DNA of 64,000 nucleotides, from contig NZ_JAKQYM010000004.1 in assembly GCF_022662535.1 (NCBI RefSeq), positions 62,001 to 126,000 on the forward strand. Reading direction: 5' to 3'. Source of the stretch: Polaribacter marinus. Lineage in GTDB: Bacteria; Bacteroidota; Bacteroidia; Flavobacteriales; Flavobacteriaceae. A program made the translations under genes and the position numbers. The notes under the pieces were generated by a model. It made no database searches. It had not been told where the DNA came from and saw only the letters and a program-made list of their open reading frames with translations. Below are positions 25,101-32,924 of the stretch, in pieces (the first letter of the stretch is position 1; each line of letters starts with the position of its first letter).

Positions 25101-26454
25101 AGAATTTTAGTAAAGTTTCGTTTACGATGGTTTCATCTTGTTGATCGTGACGCATCAACTCAATATATAAATCGTCTTTAAATTGTTCTTTCCACCAGAT
25201 TAAAGCCTCTTCTGCTTGTTTTTCTCCGAGATTTAAAATTTTACTAGGAACTTCACCGTATAAATTACCGGTTAAAACAATAATATCTTCTTTGTATTTT
25301 TCTACTAATTTTCTATCAATTCTTGGTACATAATAAAAACCATCTACAAAGGCAGCAGAAGACAGTTTTGCTAAATTATGATATCCATTTTTATTTTTTG
25401 CCAATAAAACAACTTGGTACCCGTTGTCTTTTTGCGATTTGTTTTTATGATCTTCACAAATATTAAATTCACAACCAATAATTGGTTTTATAGGAGTTTC
25501 TGCATTTTTATTATGATTTAAAACGGCATTTACAAAATGAAAAGCCCCCATCATATTGGCGGTATCTGTCATGGCAACTGCAGGCATATTATCTTTTGCC
25601 GCAGCTTTTACAATATTACCTAGTTGCATGGTAGATTGTAAAACAGAATATTGGGTATGATTGTGTAAATGAGAAAAAGGTACATCTTTTAATTCGGCCA
25701 AACCAGCCGAAGTAGACTTTGTCGTTTCTGTGTCTTTTAATTTTTCAAGACGTTGGCGAATTCTATCGCTTTCTTTTTTAAGGTTGATGTGTTTTAAACC
25801 AATTACTTGAATAGGTTTAGGGTTTGCTTCTGAGAAATTTTTAAAGTACTCATCATCAACATCTAATTGTTCTTTGGTAAATTCTCTTAAACGAATCAAC
25901 TCTAAGAAACAACGTGTAGTTGCTTCCACATCGGCCGTTGCATTATGCGCTTCACCAAAACCCACACCAAATAAATGATTGTGTAATTCTGTTAAGGTGG
26001 GAAGTTTAAATTTACCTCCACGACCTCCAGGGATCTGGCACATCGTTGCTGTTTTCTCTGTACAAGTATCTAGAATAGGAAGAGAAGTTAAATTACTTTC
26101 TATGCCTAATCTATGGAATTCACATCCCATGATATTTAAGTCAAAATTTAAATTCTGACCAACAATAAATTTTGTTTTCGCTAAAACTTCATTAAATAAC
26201 TTTAGTCCTTCATCTAAAGAAATTCCTTGCTCTGTTGCTAATTCTGTAGAAATTCCATGAATTCTTTCTGCATCGTAAGGGATGTTGAAGTTGTCGGGTT
26301 GTATTAAAAAATCGTTGTGTTCCAACACATTTCCCATTGCGTCGTGTAATTGCCATGCAATTTGAATACATCTTGGCCAATTGTCTGTATCTGTAATTGG
26401 TGCGTTCCAACTTTTAGGTAAACCTGTAGTTTCTGTATCAAAAATTAAGTACAT
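22117..26454 (-). CDS. dnaE: DNA polymerase III alpha subunit with fused exonuclease
   Basis: Replicative polymerase of 1445 residues. Residues 1 to about 185 are a DnaQ-like 3'-5' exonuclease (FDTETTGLP with the first catalytic Asp/Glu, and HNATADVEAT for the last motif), absent from the E. coli subunit. The PHP domain starts near 262 (HLHNHTQYS), the polymerase active site PDIDIDFDD is near 672, and an OB fold (LSFAGIVTDVQHR) lies in the last quarter. The fusion of proofreader and polymerase in one chain is typical of Bacteroidota DnaE. Monocistronic. Confidence 0.96.
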   Translation of the reverse strand: MYLIFDTETTGLPKSWNAPITDTDNWPRCIQIAWQLHDAMGNVLEHNDFLIQPDNFNIPYDAERIHGISTELATEQGISLDEGLKLFNEVLAKTKFIVGQNLNFDLNIMGCEFHRLGIESNLTSLPILDTCTEKTATMCQIPGGRGGKFKLPTLTELHNHLFGVGFGEAHNATADVEATTRCFLELIRLREFTKEQLDVDDEYFKNFSEANPKPIQVIGLKHINLKKESDRIRQRLEKLKDTETTKSTSAGLAELKDVPFSHLHNHTQYSVLQSTMQLGNIVKAAAKDNMPAVAMTDTANMMGAFHFVNAVLNHNKNAETPIKPIIGCEFNICEDHKNKSQKDNGYQVVLLAKNKNGYHNLAKLSSAAFVDGFYYVPRIDRKLVEKYKEDIIVLTGNLYGEVPSKILNLGEKQAEEALIWWKEQFKDDLYIELMRHDQQDETIVNETLLKFSKKHDVKIVATNNTFYLEKKDANAHDILLCVKDGEKQATPIGKGRGYRYGLPNQEYYFKSSDEMKMLFADLPEAIINIQEIVDKIEIFTLARDVLLPAFDIPDEFKDPKDEEDKGKRGENNFLKHLTFEGAKKRYGEITESIKERLDFELSVIEKTGYPGYFLIVEDFIREARKMDVSVGPGRGSAAGSVVAYCLWITNIDPIKYDLLFERFLNPERVSMPDIDIDFDDEGRGRVMDYVIDKYGANQVAQIITYGTMAAKSSIRDTARVLDLPLFEADRIAKLIPGIKLKNIFGDDAKSKSKVDGLRAEEKQLVEELKNMSFGNDLISETINKATILEGSVRNTGIHACGVIITPGDITNYVPVALAKDSDMYVTQFDNSVVESAGLLKMDFLGLKTLTLIKDTVKIVKARHNITLDPENFPLDDEKTYELFQRGETVGIFQYESPGMQKHMRSLKPTVFADLIAMNALYRPGPMEYIPSFINRKHGTEDIEYDLPAMEEYLAETYGITVYQEQVMLLSQKLADFTKGEADVLRKAMGKKQIAVLDKMKPKFVEQASAKGHDAEKLEKIWKDWEAFASYAFNKSHSTCYAWIAYQTAYLKAHYPAEYMASVLSNNMKDIKAVSFFMEECKRMGLEVLGPDLNESYLKFSVNKDGAVRFGMAAVKGVGAAAVRAIIAERKENGNYTSIFDLAKRVDLRAANKKSFDSLIKAGAFDSFADTHRAQYFATDEKGLTFLERAMKFGSKFQENENSAQVSMFGEASTVQFPEPDIPECETWGTMELLSQEKEVIGIYISAHPLDDFKNEMIFCNASLRHFKDDLAKYVNMNLSFAGIVTDVQHRVSKAGKGWAMFTIEDYNDSNEFRIFGEDYLKFKHFLVPNSFLFVRSTIQPGWTNKEGVTSDPRLKFTDFKLLHDIMDELCKKVTIKIPLDEIKEDTILNLETILKNNPGKQSLNFTIWDAKEKIEMSLPSRNTKVHISKELLTSLENQQIKYKLN

Positions 26455-26764
26455 AAAAAGGGCTTTTTGTTAGATGAGTTTATTTGTTTAAAAGGACTGT
26501 AAATTTACATTTTTTTGATGGATTTTAAAGTGTGAAATTGAGAGCTATTTTTTATTGGTTGTTAGTAAGTGCGTTAGGGATTGAACGGTGTGTTTGAGCT
26601 CTTTTTTATGCAAAGTCAATTCAGTGTCTTTCAAAAACAATGAAATTGCTTATAATTACTTGAGATACTGAGAAAAATAAGCATAAAAAAAGCGAGTAGT
26701 GAAAGCCCGCTCGAACGCTATAAAAAATATTGATAATTAGTGTTTTAGTTTAAAAAAGGTTTTG
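26455..26764. other. intergenic region between dnaE and rpsP
   Basis: About 300 bases without a gene. It holds copy 2 of the dispersed repeat (26571-26720) and the start of the rpsP promoter. The rest is AT-rich with no reading frame of note. Confidence 0.6.
26571..26720 (+). repeat. dispersed intergenic repeat, copy 2
   Basis: The same ends as the copy at 8191: GGATTGAACGG and TGTTTGAGCTCTTTTTT on the left, AAAAAAAGCGAGTAGTGAAAGC on the right, here with a core of about 80 bases unrelated to that of copy 1. The right edge continues into CCCGCTCGAACGC. Confidence 0.75.
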
Positions 26765-26772
26765 TATTTTTG
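26765..26772 (+). promoter_or_regulatory. -7 element of rpsP-rimM
   Basis: TATTTTTG is a perfect TAnnTTTG. The transcript would have a leader of about 65 bases. Confidence 0.55.
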
Positions 26773-26778
26773 CGCCCA

Positions 26779-26825
26779 CTTACTACGAGATGGTAAGATT
26801 ATTAATAACCAAGGTCGAGAACCTT
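26779..26825 (+). promoter_or_regulatory. structured leader of rpsP
   Basis: Two small hairpins lie in the leader: CTTAC/GTAAG (26779-26783, 26793-26797) and AAGGT/ACCTT (26811-26815, 26821-26825). Ribosomal protein leaders often bind their own product, but no known S16 motif was recognised. Confidence 0.35.
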
Positions 26826-26841
26826 AAAAAATTAACAAATT

Positions 26842-27375
26842 ATGTCTGTAAAGATTAGATTACAAAGACACGGTAAAAAAGGGAAACCATTCTATTGGAT
26901 CGTTGCCGCTGATGCTCGTGCAAAAAGAGATGGTAGATACTTAGAAAAAATAGGTACTTACAATCCAAATGTTAACCCTGCAATTATTGATTTAAACGTT
27001 GATAAAGCTGTAGAATGGTTACAAAATGGTGCACAACCAACTGATACTGTAAAAAACATTTTATCTTACAAAGGTGCTATGTTAAAGAATCATTTAGCTG
27101 GTGGTGTAAGAAAAGGCGCTTTAACTCAAGAGCAAGCAGATGCAAAATTTGCAGCGTGGTTAGAAGCAAAAGCTACTAAAATTTCTGACAAAGAAGCTGG
27201 TTTATCTAAAGCAGAATCTGATGCGAAAGCAGCAGCATTTGCAGCAGAAAAGGCAGTAAACGAAGCAAGAATTGAAGCAGCAAAACCTGTTGTAGAAGAA
27301 GTTGCTGAAGAAGTTGTAGCAGAAGAAACAGCTCCTGAAACGATTGATGAAGCAGCAGAAAAGGCAGCAGAATAA
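26842..27375 (+). CDS. rpsP: 30S ribosomal protein S16
   Basis: Small-subunit ribosomal protein. The core (1 to about 80) begins VKIRLQRHGKKGKPFYWIV and includes ARAKRDGRYLEKIGTYNP. The protein has 177 residues, about twice the E. coli length; the extra part is Ala/Glu/Lys-rich, probably helical, and typical of Bacteroidota S16. It is the first gene of an rpsP-rimM unit, 19 bases before rimM. The trmD and rplS genes that follow in E. coli are absent here. Confidence 0.97.
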   Translation: MSVKIRLQRHGKKGKPFYWIVAADARAKRDGRYLEKIGTYNPNVNPAIIDLNVDKAVEWLQNGAQPTDTVKNILSYKGAMLKNHLAGGVRKGALTQEQADAKFAAWLEAKATKISDKEAGLSKAESDAKAAAFAAEKAVNEARIEAAKPVVEEVAEEVVAEETAPETIDEAAEKAAE

Positions 27376-27394
27376 ATTATAAAGAAATACGGAT

Positions 27395-27919
27395 ATGCGT
27401 AAAGAAGATTGTTTTTATTTAGGCAGAATCGTAACAAAATATAGTTTTAAAGGTGAAGTGGTTATCAAATTAGATACCGACGAACCTGAGTTGTACACAG
27501 AAATGGAATCAGTTTATGTCGATTTAGGCAATAATCTGGTTCCATTTTTTATTGAAAAAAGTTCACTTCACAAAGGAAATCAATTACGTGTTCAGTTTGA
27601 AGACGTGTATTCTGAGGAAGCAGCAGATGCGATCTTAAAATCGGGAATTTATTTACCAACTACGATGTTGCCAAAATTATCTGGTGATAAATTTTATTAT
27701 CATGAAGTAATTGGTTTTACTGTCGTTGATGTTAATTTTGGGGAAGTGGGGCAGATTGTTCATATAAATGATAAAGCTGCACAACCACTTTTTGAAATTG
27801 ATAGAGAGGGAAAAGAAATTTTTATTCCGATGGTAGATGATTTCATTAAAAAAGTAGATAGAAAAAAGAATACAATAGAAGTAGATACTCCAGAAGGGTT
27901 GATAGAACTTTACTTGTAA
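27395..27919 (+). CDS. rimM: ribosome maturation factor RimM
   Basis: Binds S19 and assists 16S rRNA processing and 30S head assembly. The N-terminal RimM domain starts CFYLGRIVTKYSFKGEVVIKL; the C-terminal PRC-barrel domain includes YHEVIGFTVVDVNFGEVGQI and IFIPMVDDFIKKVD. Length 174 residues, normal. It follows rpsP directly and precedes tRNA-Ser by two bases. Confidence 0.96.
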   Translation: MRKEDCFYLGRIVTKYSFKGEVVIKLDTDEPELYTEMESVYVDLGNNLVPFFIEKSSLHKGNQLRVQFEDVYSEEAADAILKSGIYLPTTMLPKLSGDKFYYHEVIGFTVVDVNFGEVGQIVHINDKAAQPLFEIDREGKEIFIPMVDDFIKKVDRKKNTIEVDTPEGLIELYL

Positions 27920-27921
27920 AA

Positions 27922-28008
27922 AGAGAGGTGCTAGAGCGGTCGAATAGGCTACCCTGGAAAGGTAGTGTGCTGGTAACGGTACCAAGGGTTCGAATCCCTT
28001 TCTCTCTG
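27922..28008 (+). tRNA. tRNA-Ser (anticodon GGA)
   Basis: Class II tRNA of 87 bases: acceptor AGAGAGG/TCTCTCT, three-base D stem CTA/TAG, anticodon stem CTACC/GGTAG with loop CTGGAAA (anticodon GGA, reads TCC/TCT), a long variable arm, and T arm AAGGG-TTCGAAT-CCCTT. CCA is not encoded. It immediately follows rimM and marks the left edge of an accessory block. Confidence 0.95.
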
Positions 28009-28031
28009 CAAATTGATTTTTAAAAAATACC

Positions 28032-28066
28032 AAAACCCTTTAAAACCTATGTTTTAAAGGGTTTTT
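28032..28066 (+). terminator. terminator after tRNA-Ser
   Basis: AAAACCCTTTAAAAC and GTTTTAAAGGGTTTT pair over 15 bp around a CTAT loop, followed by T residues. Confidence 0.85.
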
Positions 28067-28353
28067 ACTTTTCCACAAAACCCAAAATAAAATAAGTCTA
28101 GATTTTTGGTGAAGCCTGTGCTGAACTTGATTCAGTATTCATCAATGGATAAGAACAGAGAAACAATAAATAGGATTCAACTCGCAAAAGAACAAAACTT
28201 AAAAATCAAGGTCAATTTCTATTAAAATCAATTAGTAAGTATTAAAAAACATAAGATATCATAATATATACTTCATTTTTTTATAAATTGTACATCCTTA
28301 TATAATGTTCTTTGATTCCTTTAATTTTAGGATGTAAAATAAGAATTGATGAT
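28067..28353. other. intergenic region before the cassette-like gene
   Basis: No gene seen. It contains the first copy of a direct repeat (28111-28224) and AT-rich sequence with a small hairpin (ACATCC at about 28291 and GGATGT at about 28330). Confidence 0.55.
28111..28224 (+). repeat. direct repeat flanking the cassette-like gene, left copy
   Basis: Two blocks match 29008-29081: GAAGCCTGTGCTGAACTTGA onward to ATCAATGG (28111-28148), and AAAAGAACAAAACTTAAAAA onward (28186-28224). Here a 37-base stretch separates the blocks; in the right copy they are joined. The core CTGAACTTGATTCAG is itself an imperfect palindrome. Confidence 0.75.
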
Positions 28354-28370
28354 TATATAACGAGTTGTGC
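28354..28370 (+). repeat. attC-like right half site (ends GTTGTGC)
   Basis: TATATAACGAGTTGTGC stands 13 bases before the next gene. GTTGTGC matches the integron core site GTTRRRY at six of seven positions, and its reverse complement GCACAAC is found exactly after the stop codon of that gene. Confidence 0.5.
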
Positions 28371-28383
28371 TTAATGATAACAA

Positions 28384-28848
28384 ATGGAAATAAAAGAACT
28401 AAAAAATAGACCAGAGAAATACCAAGATAAAAAACTTTACGCTTCTTATACTCAATTCGATAAACTTTTAATGGAATTGAGAACAAAGAAATTGCCTAAA
28501 GGTACTGTAGAATCTATTAATAACGGAATTAACCTTGTGAATTCAGTTTCGGAATCAGAAAAAGAGCTGAGTAAACAAATTAAAAAGACTCAATCTCTCA
28601 TAATTAAGCTAATTGAGAAAGAACATAAACTGGTAACTAAAAATCATTATCGAAATACTTGGTTGGCAGTTGGAATGGCTGCATTCGGAATTCCTTTTGG
28701 AGTTGCTTTTGGAGCTAGCCTTGGGAATATGGCTTTTTTAGGAATAGGATTGCCAATCGGAATGGTTATAGGTATCGCAGTTGGCACAGGAATGGATAAA
28801 AAAGCATTTGAAGAAGGAAGACAGATTGACTTGGAAATAAAACACTAA
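28384..28848 (+). CDS. cassette-like hypothetical protein with glycine-zipper hairpin
   Basis: No family recognised. The 154-residue protein has a charged, probably coiled helical N-terminal part (1 to about 95, Lys/Glu/Ser rich) and two Gly/Ala-rich hydrophobic segments (about 97-137; WLAVGMAAFGIPFGVAFGAS and LGIGLPIGMVIGIAVG) that look like a membrane hairpin. There is no signal peptide. The gene is bracketed by inverted 7-mers GTTGTGC (28364-28370) and GCACAAC (28849-28855, touching the stop codon) and, further out, by a direct repeat. This is how mobile gene cassettes look. Function unknown. Confidence 0.7.
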   Translation: MEIKELKNRPEKYQDKKLYASYTQFDKLLMELRTKKLPKGTVESINNGINLVNSVSESEKELSKQIKKTQSLIIKLIEKEHKLVTKNHYRNTWLAVGMAAFGIPFGVAFGASLGNMAFLGIGLPIGMVIGIAVGTGMDKKAFEEGRQIDLEIKH

Positions 28849-28890
28849 GCACAACAAAGGCTATAAGTAATTGCTTGTTATCGCCTACTT
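28849..28890 (+). repeat. attC-like left half site (begins GCACAAC)
   Basis: GCACAACAAAGGCTATAAGT and the following ATTGCTTGTTATCG begin at the base after the stop codon. GCACAAC fits RYYYAAC at six of seven positions. No matching right arm ending GTTGTGC was found in the next 450 bases, so the site appears truncated. TATAA..ATTGCT.GTT recurs at 63668-63688. Confidence 0.5.
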
Positions 28891-29298
28891 CTGAAAAACC
28901 TAATGGATTTTCAGCTTGGTGTGTCCTTGCTAAATCCCGAAACTCAACACTCAAAGTAACAGTTCCCACCTCCATAGAAACTGGCAGGCGAGCGTCAAAC
29001 ATTCGAAGAAGCCTGTGCTGAATTTGATTCAGTATTCATCAATGGAAAAGAACAAAACTTAAAAATCAAGCTCACTTTTTATTCCCACAGCAGATTCTGT
29101 TACCATTTCAAAAAGAAATAATTATTATGGCTTTGAATATCACAATTTAGAGAATAGAAATTAAATGATTAATGCTTCAATAGAATTAGAAAATTCAAAC
29201 CTTAAAAGCTAATTTGAAAAAAATGTTGAATTCTAAAAAATTTTCGAAGTAGAATTGGCTTTAACACTTTTTATACTTTAAATACTTAACTTCTTTTT
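28891..29298. other. intergenic region after the cassette-like gene
   Basis: No gene seen. The first part (to about 29000) is less AT-rich than its surroundings and resembles the body of a cassette recombination site; then comes the right copy of the direct repeat (29008-29081) and ordinary AT-rich sequence. Confidence 0.55.
29008..29081 (+). repeat. direct repeat flanking the cassette-like gene, right copy
   Basis: Matches the blocks at 28111-28148 and 28186-28224 with few differences, the two blocks being contiguous here. The copies are about 0.9 kb apart in the same orientation. Confidence 0.75.
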
Positions 29299-29306
29299 TA
29301 TCTTTG
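29299..29306 (+). promoter_or_regulatory. -7 element of the T9SS cargo gene
   Basis: TATCTTTG is a perfect TAnnTTTG. With the ATG at 29319 the leader would be only about ten bases. Confidence 0.5.
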
Positions 29307-29318
29307 TATACTGTTGTT

Positions 29319-31664
29319 ATGATAAAGAAAATAGCCTTATTAATTATCTTATTTGCTGTAATGTTTGTAAATGCGCAGAGCATTACTGTAGACAGTCAAA
29401 CTTATTCGCCACAACAACTTATTGAAGATGTTTTAATAGGTAGTAATTGTATTTCTAATGTGCAAGTTACAAACACAGTTGGAGGTAATTTTGGAGCTAA
29501 CGAACGCAGTTACGGCTACTTCGATGCTACAGGAACAACCTTTCCTTTTCAAAGTGGTATTGTTTTAAGTACAGGAAGACTAAACAATGTTCCAGGACCA
29601 AATAATAACTTAAGTGATGACGATGCTAACAATTGGATGGGCGATCAAGATTTAGAAACAGCTTTACAAGAAACCAATACTATAAACGCTACGATTATAG
29701 AATTTGATTTTACTACCCAAGCAAATCAAGTAAGTTTTCGTTATCTTTTTGCTTCGGAAGAATACCAAGAAGGAGACTCAAACACTTGTCGATATTCTGA
29801 TTTATTTGGTTTTTTAATAAAACCTGCAAGTGCACCAGTTTCCGATTATGAAAATATAGCACTTGTTCCAGACACACAAACTCCTATAAAAGTAACAACT
29901 GTGCATTCAGGAATTCCAGGTTCTTGTGATCCAATTAACGAAGCTTACTTTGGTGGTTGGAATGATTCAAGTTATCAACCTATAAACTTCAATGGTCAAA
30001 CTACCATTTTAACCGCAACAGCAAACACCACACCTAATGTTACGTATCATGTAAAATTGGTAATTGCCGATCATGAAAATTACCGTTACGATTCCGCCGT
30101 TTTTCTTGAAGCGGGTAGTTTTCAACTCACTACAGATTTAGGTGTCGATAGACTTCTAGCAACCAACAACGCAATTTGCGGAACCGAAAGCATCACCTTA
30201 AATGCTACACAAGCAGGAACACCAAGTTATAAATGGTTTAAAGATACTGTAGAACAAACCACCGAAACCGAAAGCACACTTAACGTTTCCGAAACAGGTA
30301 CCTATAATGTTGAAGTTACCTTAGATAATGGTTGTATTTCTTACGGTGAAATTATTCTAGAATACGCCCCACTTCCTAATGTAATGGACACCACAATTAT
30401 TGAATGTGATGCCAATCAAGATGGTTTAACAACGTATAATTTATTTGAAGCTACAGATGTTATCATTAATAATGATCAAGCCTTAAGTATTACGGCTTTT
30501 TATACTTCTTTTACGGATGCTGAAAACGGAAGCAATCCTATTCCAAATCCTAGTAATTATAATAATACAACTGCTGGACAAATTGTTTACGCATCAGTTA
30601 TAAGTCAGGCAACAGGTTGTTCAAACATAGCAGAAATTATCTTAGATATTTCTGCAAACACATTAACCTTACAAGATGTTAATATTTGTGATGATGAAGT
30701 AGTCGATGGTTTTGCAACCTTTAATTTGAATGACATTAGAACCCAAATTGAACTTCAAGTACCAGCAAATGCATCCATAACATTTTACACAACTTATGCT
30801 GATGCTTTTGATGAAACCAATGTTATAAATGGAAATTTTAACAATACCATTCAAAATTCCCAAACCATTTTTGTAAAAGTCACAACTGATACGAACCAAT
30901 GTTATGCCATTTCGGAACTCACATTAAATGTGCTTTTTACACCACAATTATTAGAAGACGAAATTATTTTATACTGCTTAAATAGTTTTCCTCAAACCAC
31001 AAATTTATTGGGTGGTGTTACCAATGGAAATCCAAACAATTTCGATTACCAATGGTTATTTAATGGTACAGATACTGGTGTTGATACACCAACTTTTAAC
31101 GCCAATCAAATAGGAGTTTACACCGTAATCATAGCCGCTGCAAATGGATGTAGCAAAACAAGAACGATTACTCTATTACCATTAAACGAACTTGTAATTG
31201 ATGGTTTACAGTATACCGAATTAACAACAAATAACACAGCAAGCATTACCATTTCTAGCGAAGGCGATTACGAATACGCTATAGATAATGAATTTGACTT
31301 CTACCAAGATGCAAACACTTTTTCTAATCTGCAACCTGGTTTTCATACCATTTATGTACGTGACAAAAACTTATGTCGCAACACATTTATAGAGTTTTCA
31401 ATTTTAGGATTCCCACAATTCTTTACACCTAATGGAGATCATATAAACGATGTTTGGAGACCCGTTGGCACTTCGAGAGATTTCAATGCAAATTTAGAAC
31501 TTCTCATTTTTAACCGTTACGGAAAATTACTTGTCAAAACCACCTCACTTATAGGCTGGGACGGAACATTAAATGGGGCAAACCTACCAAGCAACGATTA
31601 TTGGTACATTATCAACCACCCAAATGGCAAGCAATACAAAGGACATTTTGCTTTGTTAAGATAG
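29319..31664 (+). CDS. choice-of-anchor L protein with T9SS type B sorting domain
   Basis: Large secreted protein (781 residues from the ATG at 29319; the TTG at 29304 overlaps the -7 element and is rejected). Signal peptide KKIALLIILFAVMFVNAQ. The choice-of-anchor L domain follows (about 25-265; GIVLSTG, FLFASEEY-like YLFASEEYQEG, FGFLIKP), then Ig-like repeats with paired Cys, and a C-terminal gliding-motility-associated/T9SS type B domain (about the last 85 residues; FFTPNGDHINDVW, IFNRYGKLL, GWDGTLNG, LPSNDYWYII). It is expected to be exported by the type IX system and kept at or released from the surface. Possible adhesin; ligand unknown. Confidence 0.92.
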   Translation: MIKKIALLIILFAVMFVNAQSITVDSQTYSPQQLIEDVLIGSNCISNVQVTNTVGGNFGANERSYGYFDATGTTFPFQSGIVLSTGRLNNVPGPNNNLSDDDANNWMGDQDLETALQETNTINATIIEFDFTTQANQVSFRYLFASEEYQEGDSNTCRYSDLFGFLIKPASAPVSDYENIALVPDTQTPIKVTTVHSGIPGSCDPINEAYFGGWNDSSYQPINFNGQTTILTATANTTPNVTYHVKLVIADHENYRYDSAVFLEAGSFQLTTDLGVDRLLATNNAICGTESITLNATQAGTPSYKWFKDTVEQTTETESTLNVSETGTYNVEVTLDNGCISYGEIILEYAPLPNVMDTTIIECDANQDGLTTYNLFEATDVIINNDQALSITAFYTSFTDAENGSNPIPNPSNYNNTTAGQIVYASVISQATGCSNIAEIILDISANTLTLQDVNICDDEVVDGFATFNLNDIRTQIELQVPANASITFYTTYADAFDETNVINGNFNNTIQNSQTIFVKVTTDTNQCYAISELTLNVLFTPQLLEDEIILYCLNSFPQTTNLLGGVTNGNPNNFDYQWLFNGTDTGVDTPTFNANQIGVYTVIIAAANGCSKTRTITLLPLNELVIDGLQYTELTTNNTASITISSEGDYEYAIDNEFDFYQDANTFSNLQPGFHTIYVRDKNLCRNTFIEFSILGFPQFFTPNGDHINDVWRPVGTSRDFNANLELLIFNRYGKLLVKTTSLIGWDGTLNGANLPSNDYWYIINHPNGKQYKGHFALLR

Positions 31665-32134
31665 ATGTTGTTTTGCTAAATTAGTTATTTAGTAACATCA
31701 AAAAACTAAAATATGCACAAATACAGAACACCGTGTCTGCTTAATAAACTAAATATAGACTCTTAAAAAAAATAATTAGTTTCTCTAAGCGGTATATATT
31801 TAGAGTAAATATTTCACCTAATAAAAAGCCCACATAACAACAAAAATTAACCAACGTTATTCTGAAAAAGCAAGGAACAAACGACAAGGAATCTCTAACG
31901 TCTTACAGCTAAAAACTAAAGCTCACAAAATTTCCAGTCAAATGTAATACAAACAAAAAATTGTAGCAGAACCAAAACGCTATAAAGAAATGACAATCTA
32001 TGTAGATGTATTAATGGCTTTTTGATGTGGTTCTGGTAAGGGAGCTAAAGTTTTACGTCGGAAAACCCTCTTACAGAAGCACGTATTTTTTATATACACA
32101 TAATGCAAGAGTTAATAATCGTTAAAATAATTTA
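31665..32134. other. 470-base region without a recognisable gene
   Basis: No reading frame of note and no hairpin terminator. A stretch at about 31970-32085 could encode VAEPKRYKEMTIYVDVL before a stop, then GSGKGAKVLRRKTL in the same frame, which may be the relic of a decayed gene. No transposase motif was recognised. Confidence 0.4.
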
Positions 32135-32920
32135 CTATTTAATATTTAACTTTTTTATGTTGAAATAACCAAAAATACTTGTTATTAAAAAACATAGGAT
32201 ACTAAATATAGTAACGGAGGAAATGCCAAAAATTAAAGGCATTTTATCACCTAGAGAAACTGATAAAACACTAAACGAATATGGAAAATAAATGGATTGT
32301 TGTGGAGCTTGTGAAACAATGATACCAATAATAGCTAAGAACATTCCAAAGCCTAAAGGAATAACAAAGTTCTTAAATCTGAAACTTAACCAAAATTGAA
32401 TTCCAATAATACCTAAAGAAGCCACAAAAGAAGTCATTAATATTTTTAGGTATTGAAAATGTTCTGGCTGAAAATTTAAAAATCCTAAATCAGGATAAAC
32501 AAAACCTAATAAAACACCTGATAAGAGAATTGCTATATAGTAGTATATATAAGTAACTATTATAGCTAAAATAACAATGCTTAATTTTCCGAAATAGATA
32601 CTCGATTTGGGTACAGGCAATGCAAATAAATGTTTTATACCTAAAGATTTATGCTCTATTTGCATAATCAAGCTGGTAACTAAAACAATAAACATGGGTA
32701 TAAAAAAGGGCGTAGAATTTTCAATTTGAGTCACCATAAATTTCCCCCAAGGATTTACCCCTGCTGCAGGTACTAAAGTTTTATGCTCAAAAATATAAGC
32801 GATAAAAAATAATATTGGAAAAAGAATTGCACTAATAATGGTAAGCCAAAAAGCAAATGTTCTTTTTAATTTAATAAGTTCATTTTTTAAGCTTGCGGTA
32901 TAATATACTATTGTTGACAT
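32135..32920 (-). CDS. ABC transporter permease (ABC-2 type)
   Basis: Membrane subunit of an ABC exporter: 261 residues with six hydrophobic segments and a first extracytoplasmic loop of about 35 residues between the first two, as in bacitracin/lantibiotic-resistance type permeases. The cytoplasmic stretch IEHKSLGIKHLFALPVPKSSIYFGKL is typical of these ABC-2 proteins. It is preceded by its ATPase gene with four bases between them. Substrate unknown; self-protection against a membrane-active peptide is possible but unproven. Confidence 0.85.
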   Translation of the reverse strand: MSTIVYYTASLKNELIKLKRTFAFWLTIISAILFPILFFIAYIFEHKTLVPAAGVNPWGKFMVTQIENSTPFFIPMFIVLVTSLIMQIEHKSLGIKHLFALPVPKSSIYFGKLSIVILAIIVTYIYYYIAILLSGVLLGFVYPDLGFLNFQPEHFQYLKILMTSFVASLGIIGIQFWLSFRFKNFVIPLGFGMFLAIIGIIVSQAPQQSIYFPYSFSVLSVSLGDKMPLIFGISSVTIFSILCFLITSIFGYFNIKKLNIK

Positions 32921-32924
32921 ACTA

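Noticed and set aside
27126..27437. 103-codon minus-strand frame opposite the rpsP tail
   Set aside because: Ala/Ser-rich shadow of the Ala/Glu-rich S16 extension.
27922..28066. Phage or island attachment site at the 3' end of tRNA-Ser
   Set aside because: No duplicate of the tRNA 3' end was found in the following 6.4 kb and no integrase gene is present.
28766..29002. 78-codon frame on the minus strand over the end of the cassette-like gene
   Set aside because: It runs across the attC-like site and the coding sequence of the better supported plus-strand gene.
31665..32134. Possible insertion sequence or transposase remnant
   Set aside because: No terminal inverted repeats, target duplication or transposase motifs could be seen; recorded only as a gene-free region.
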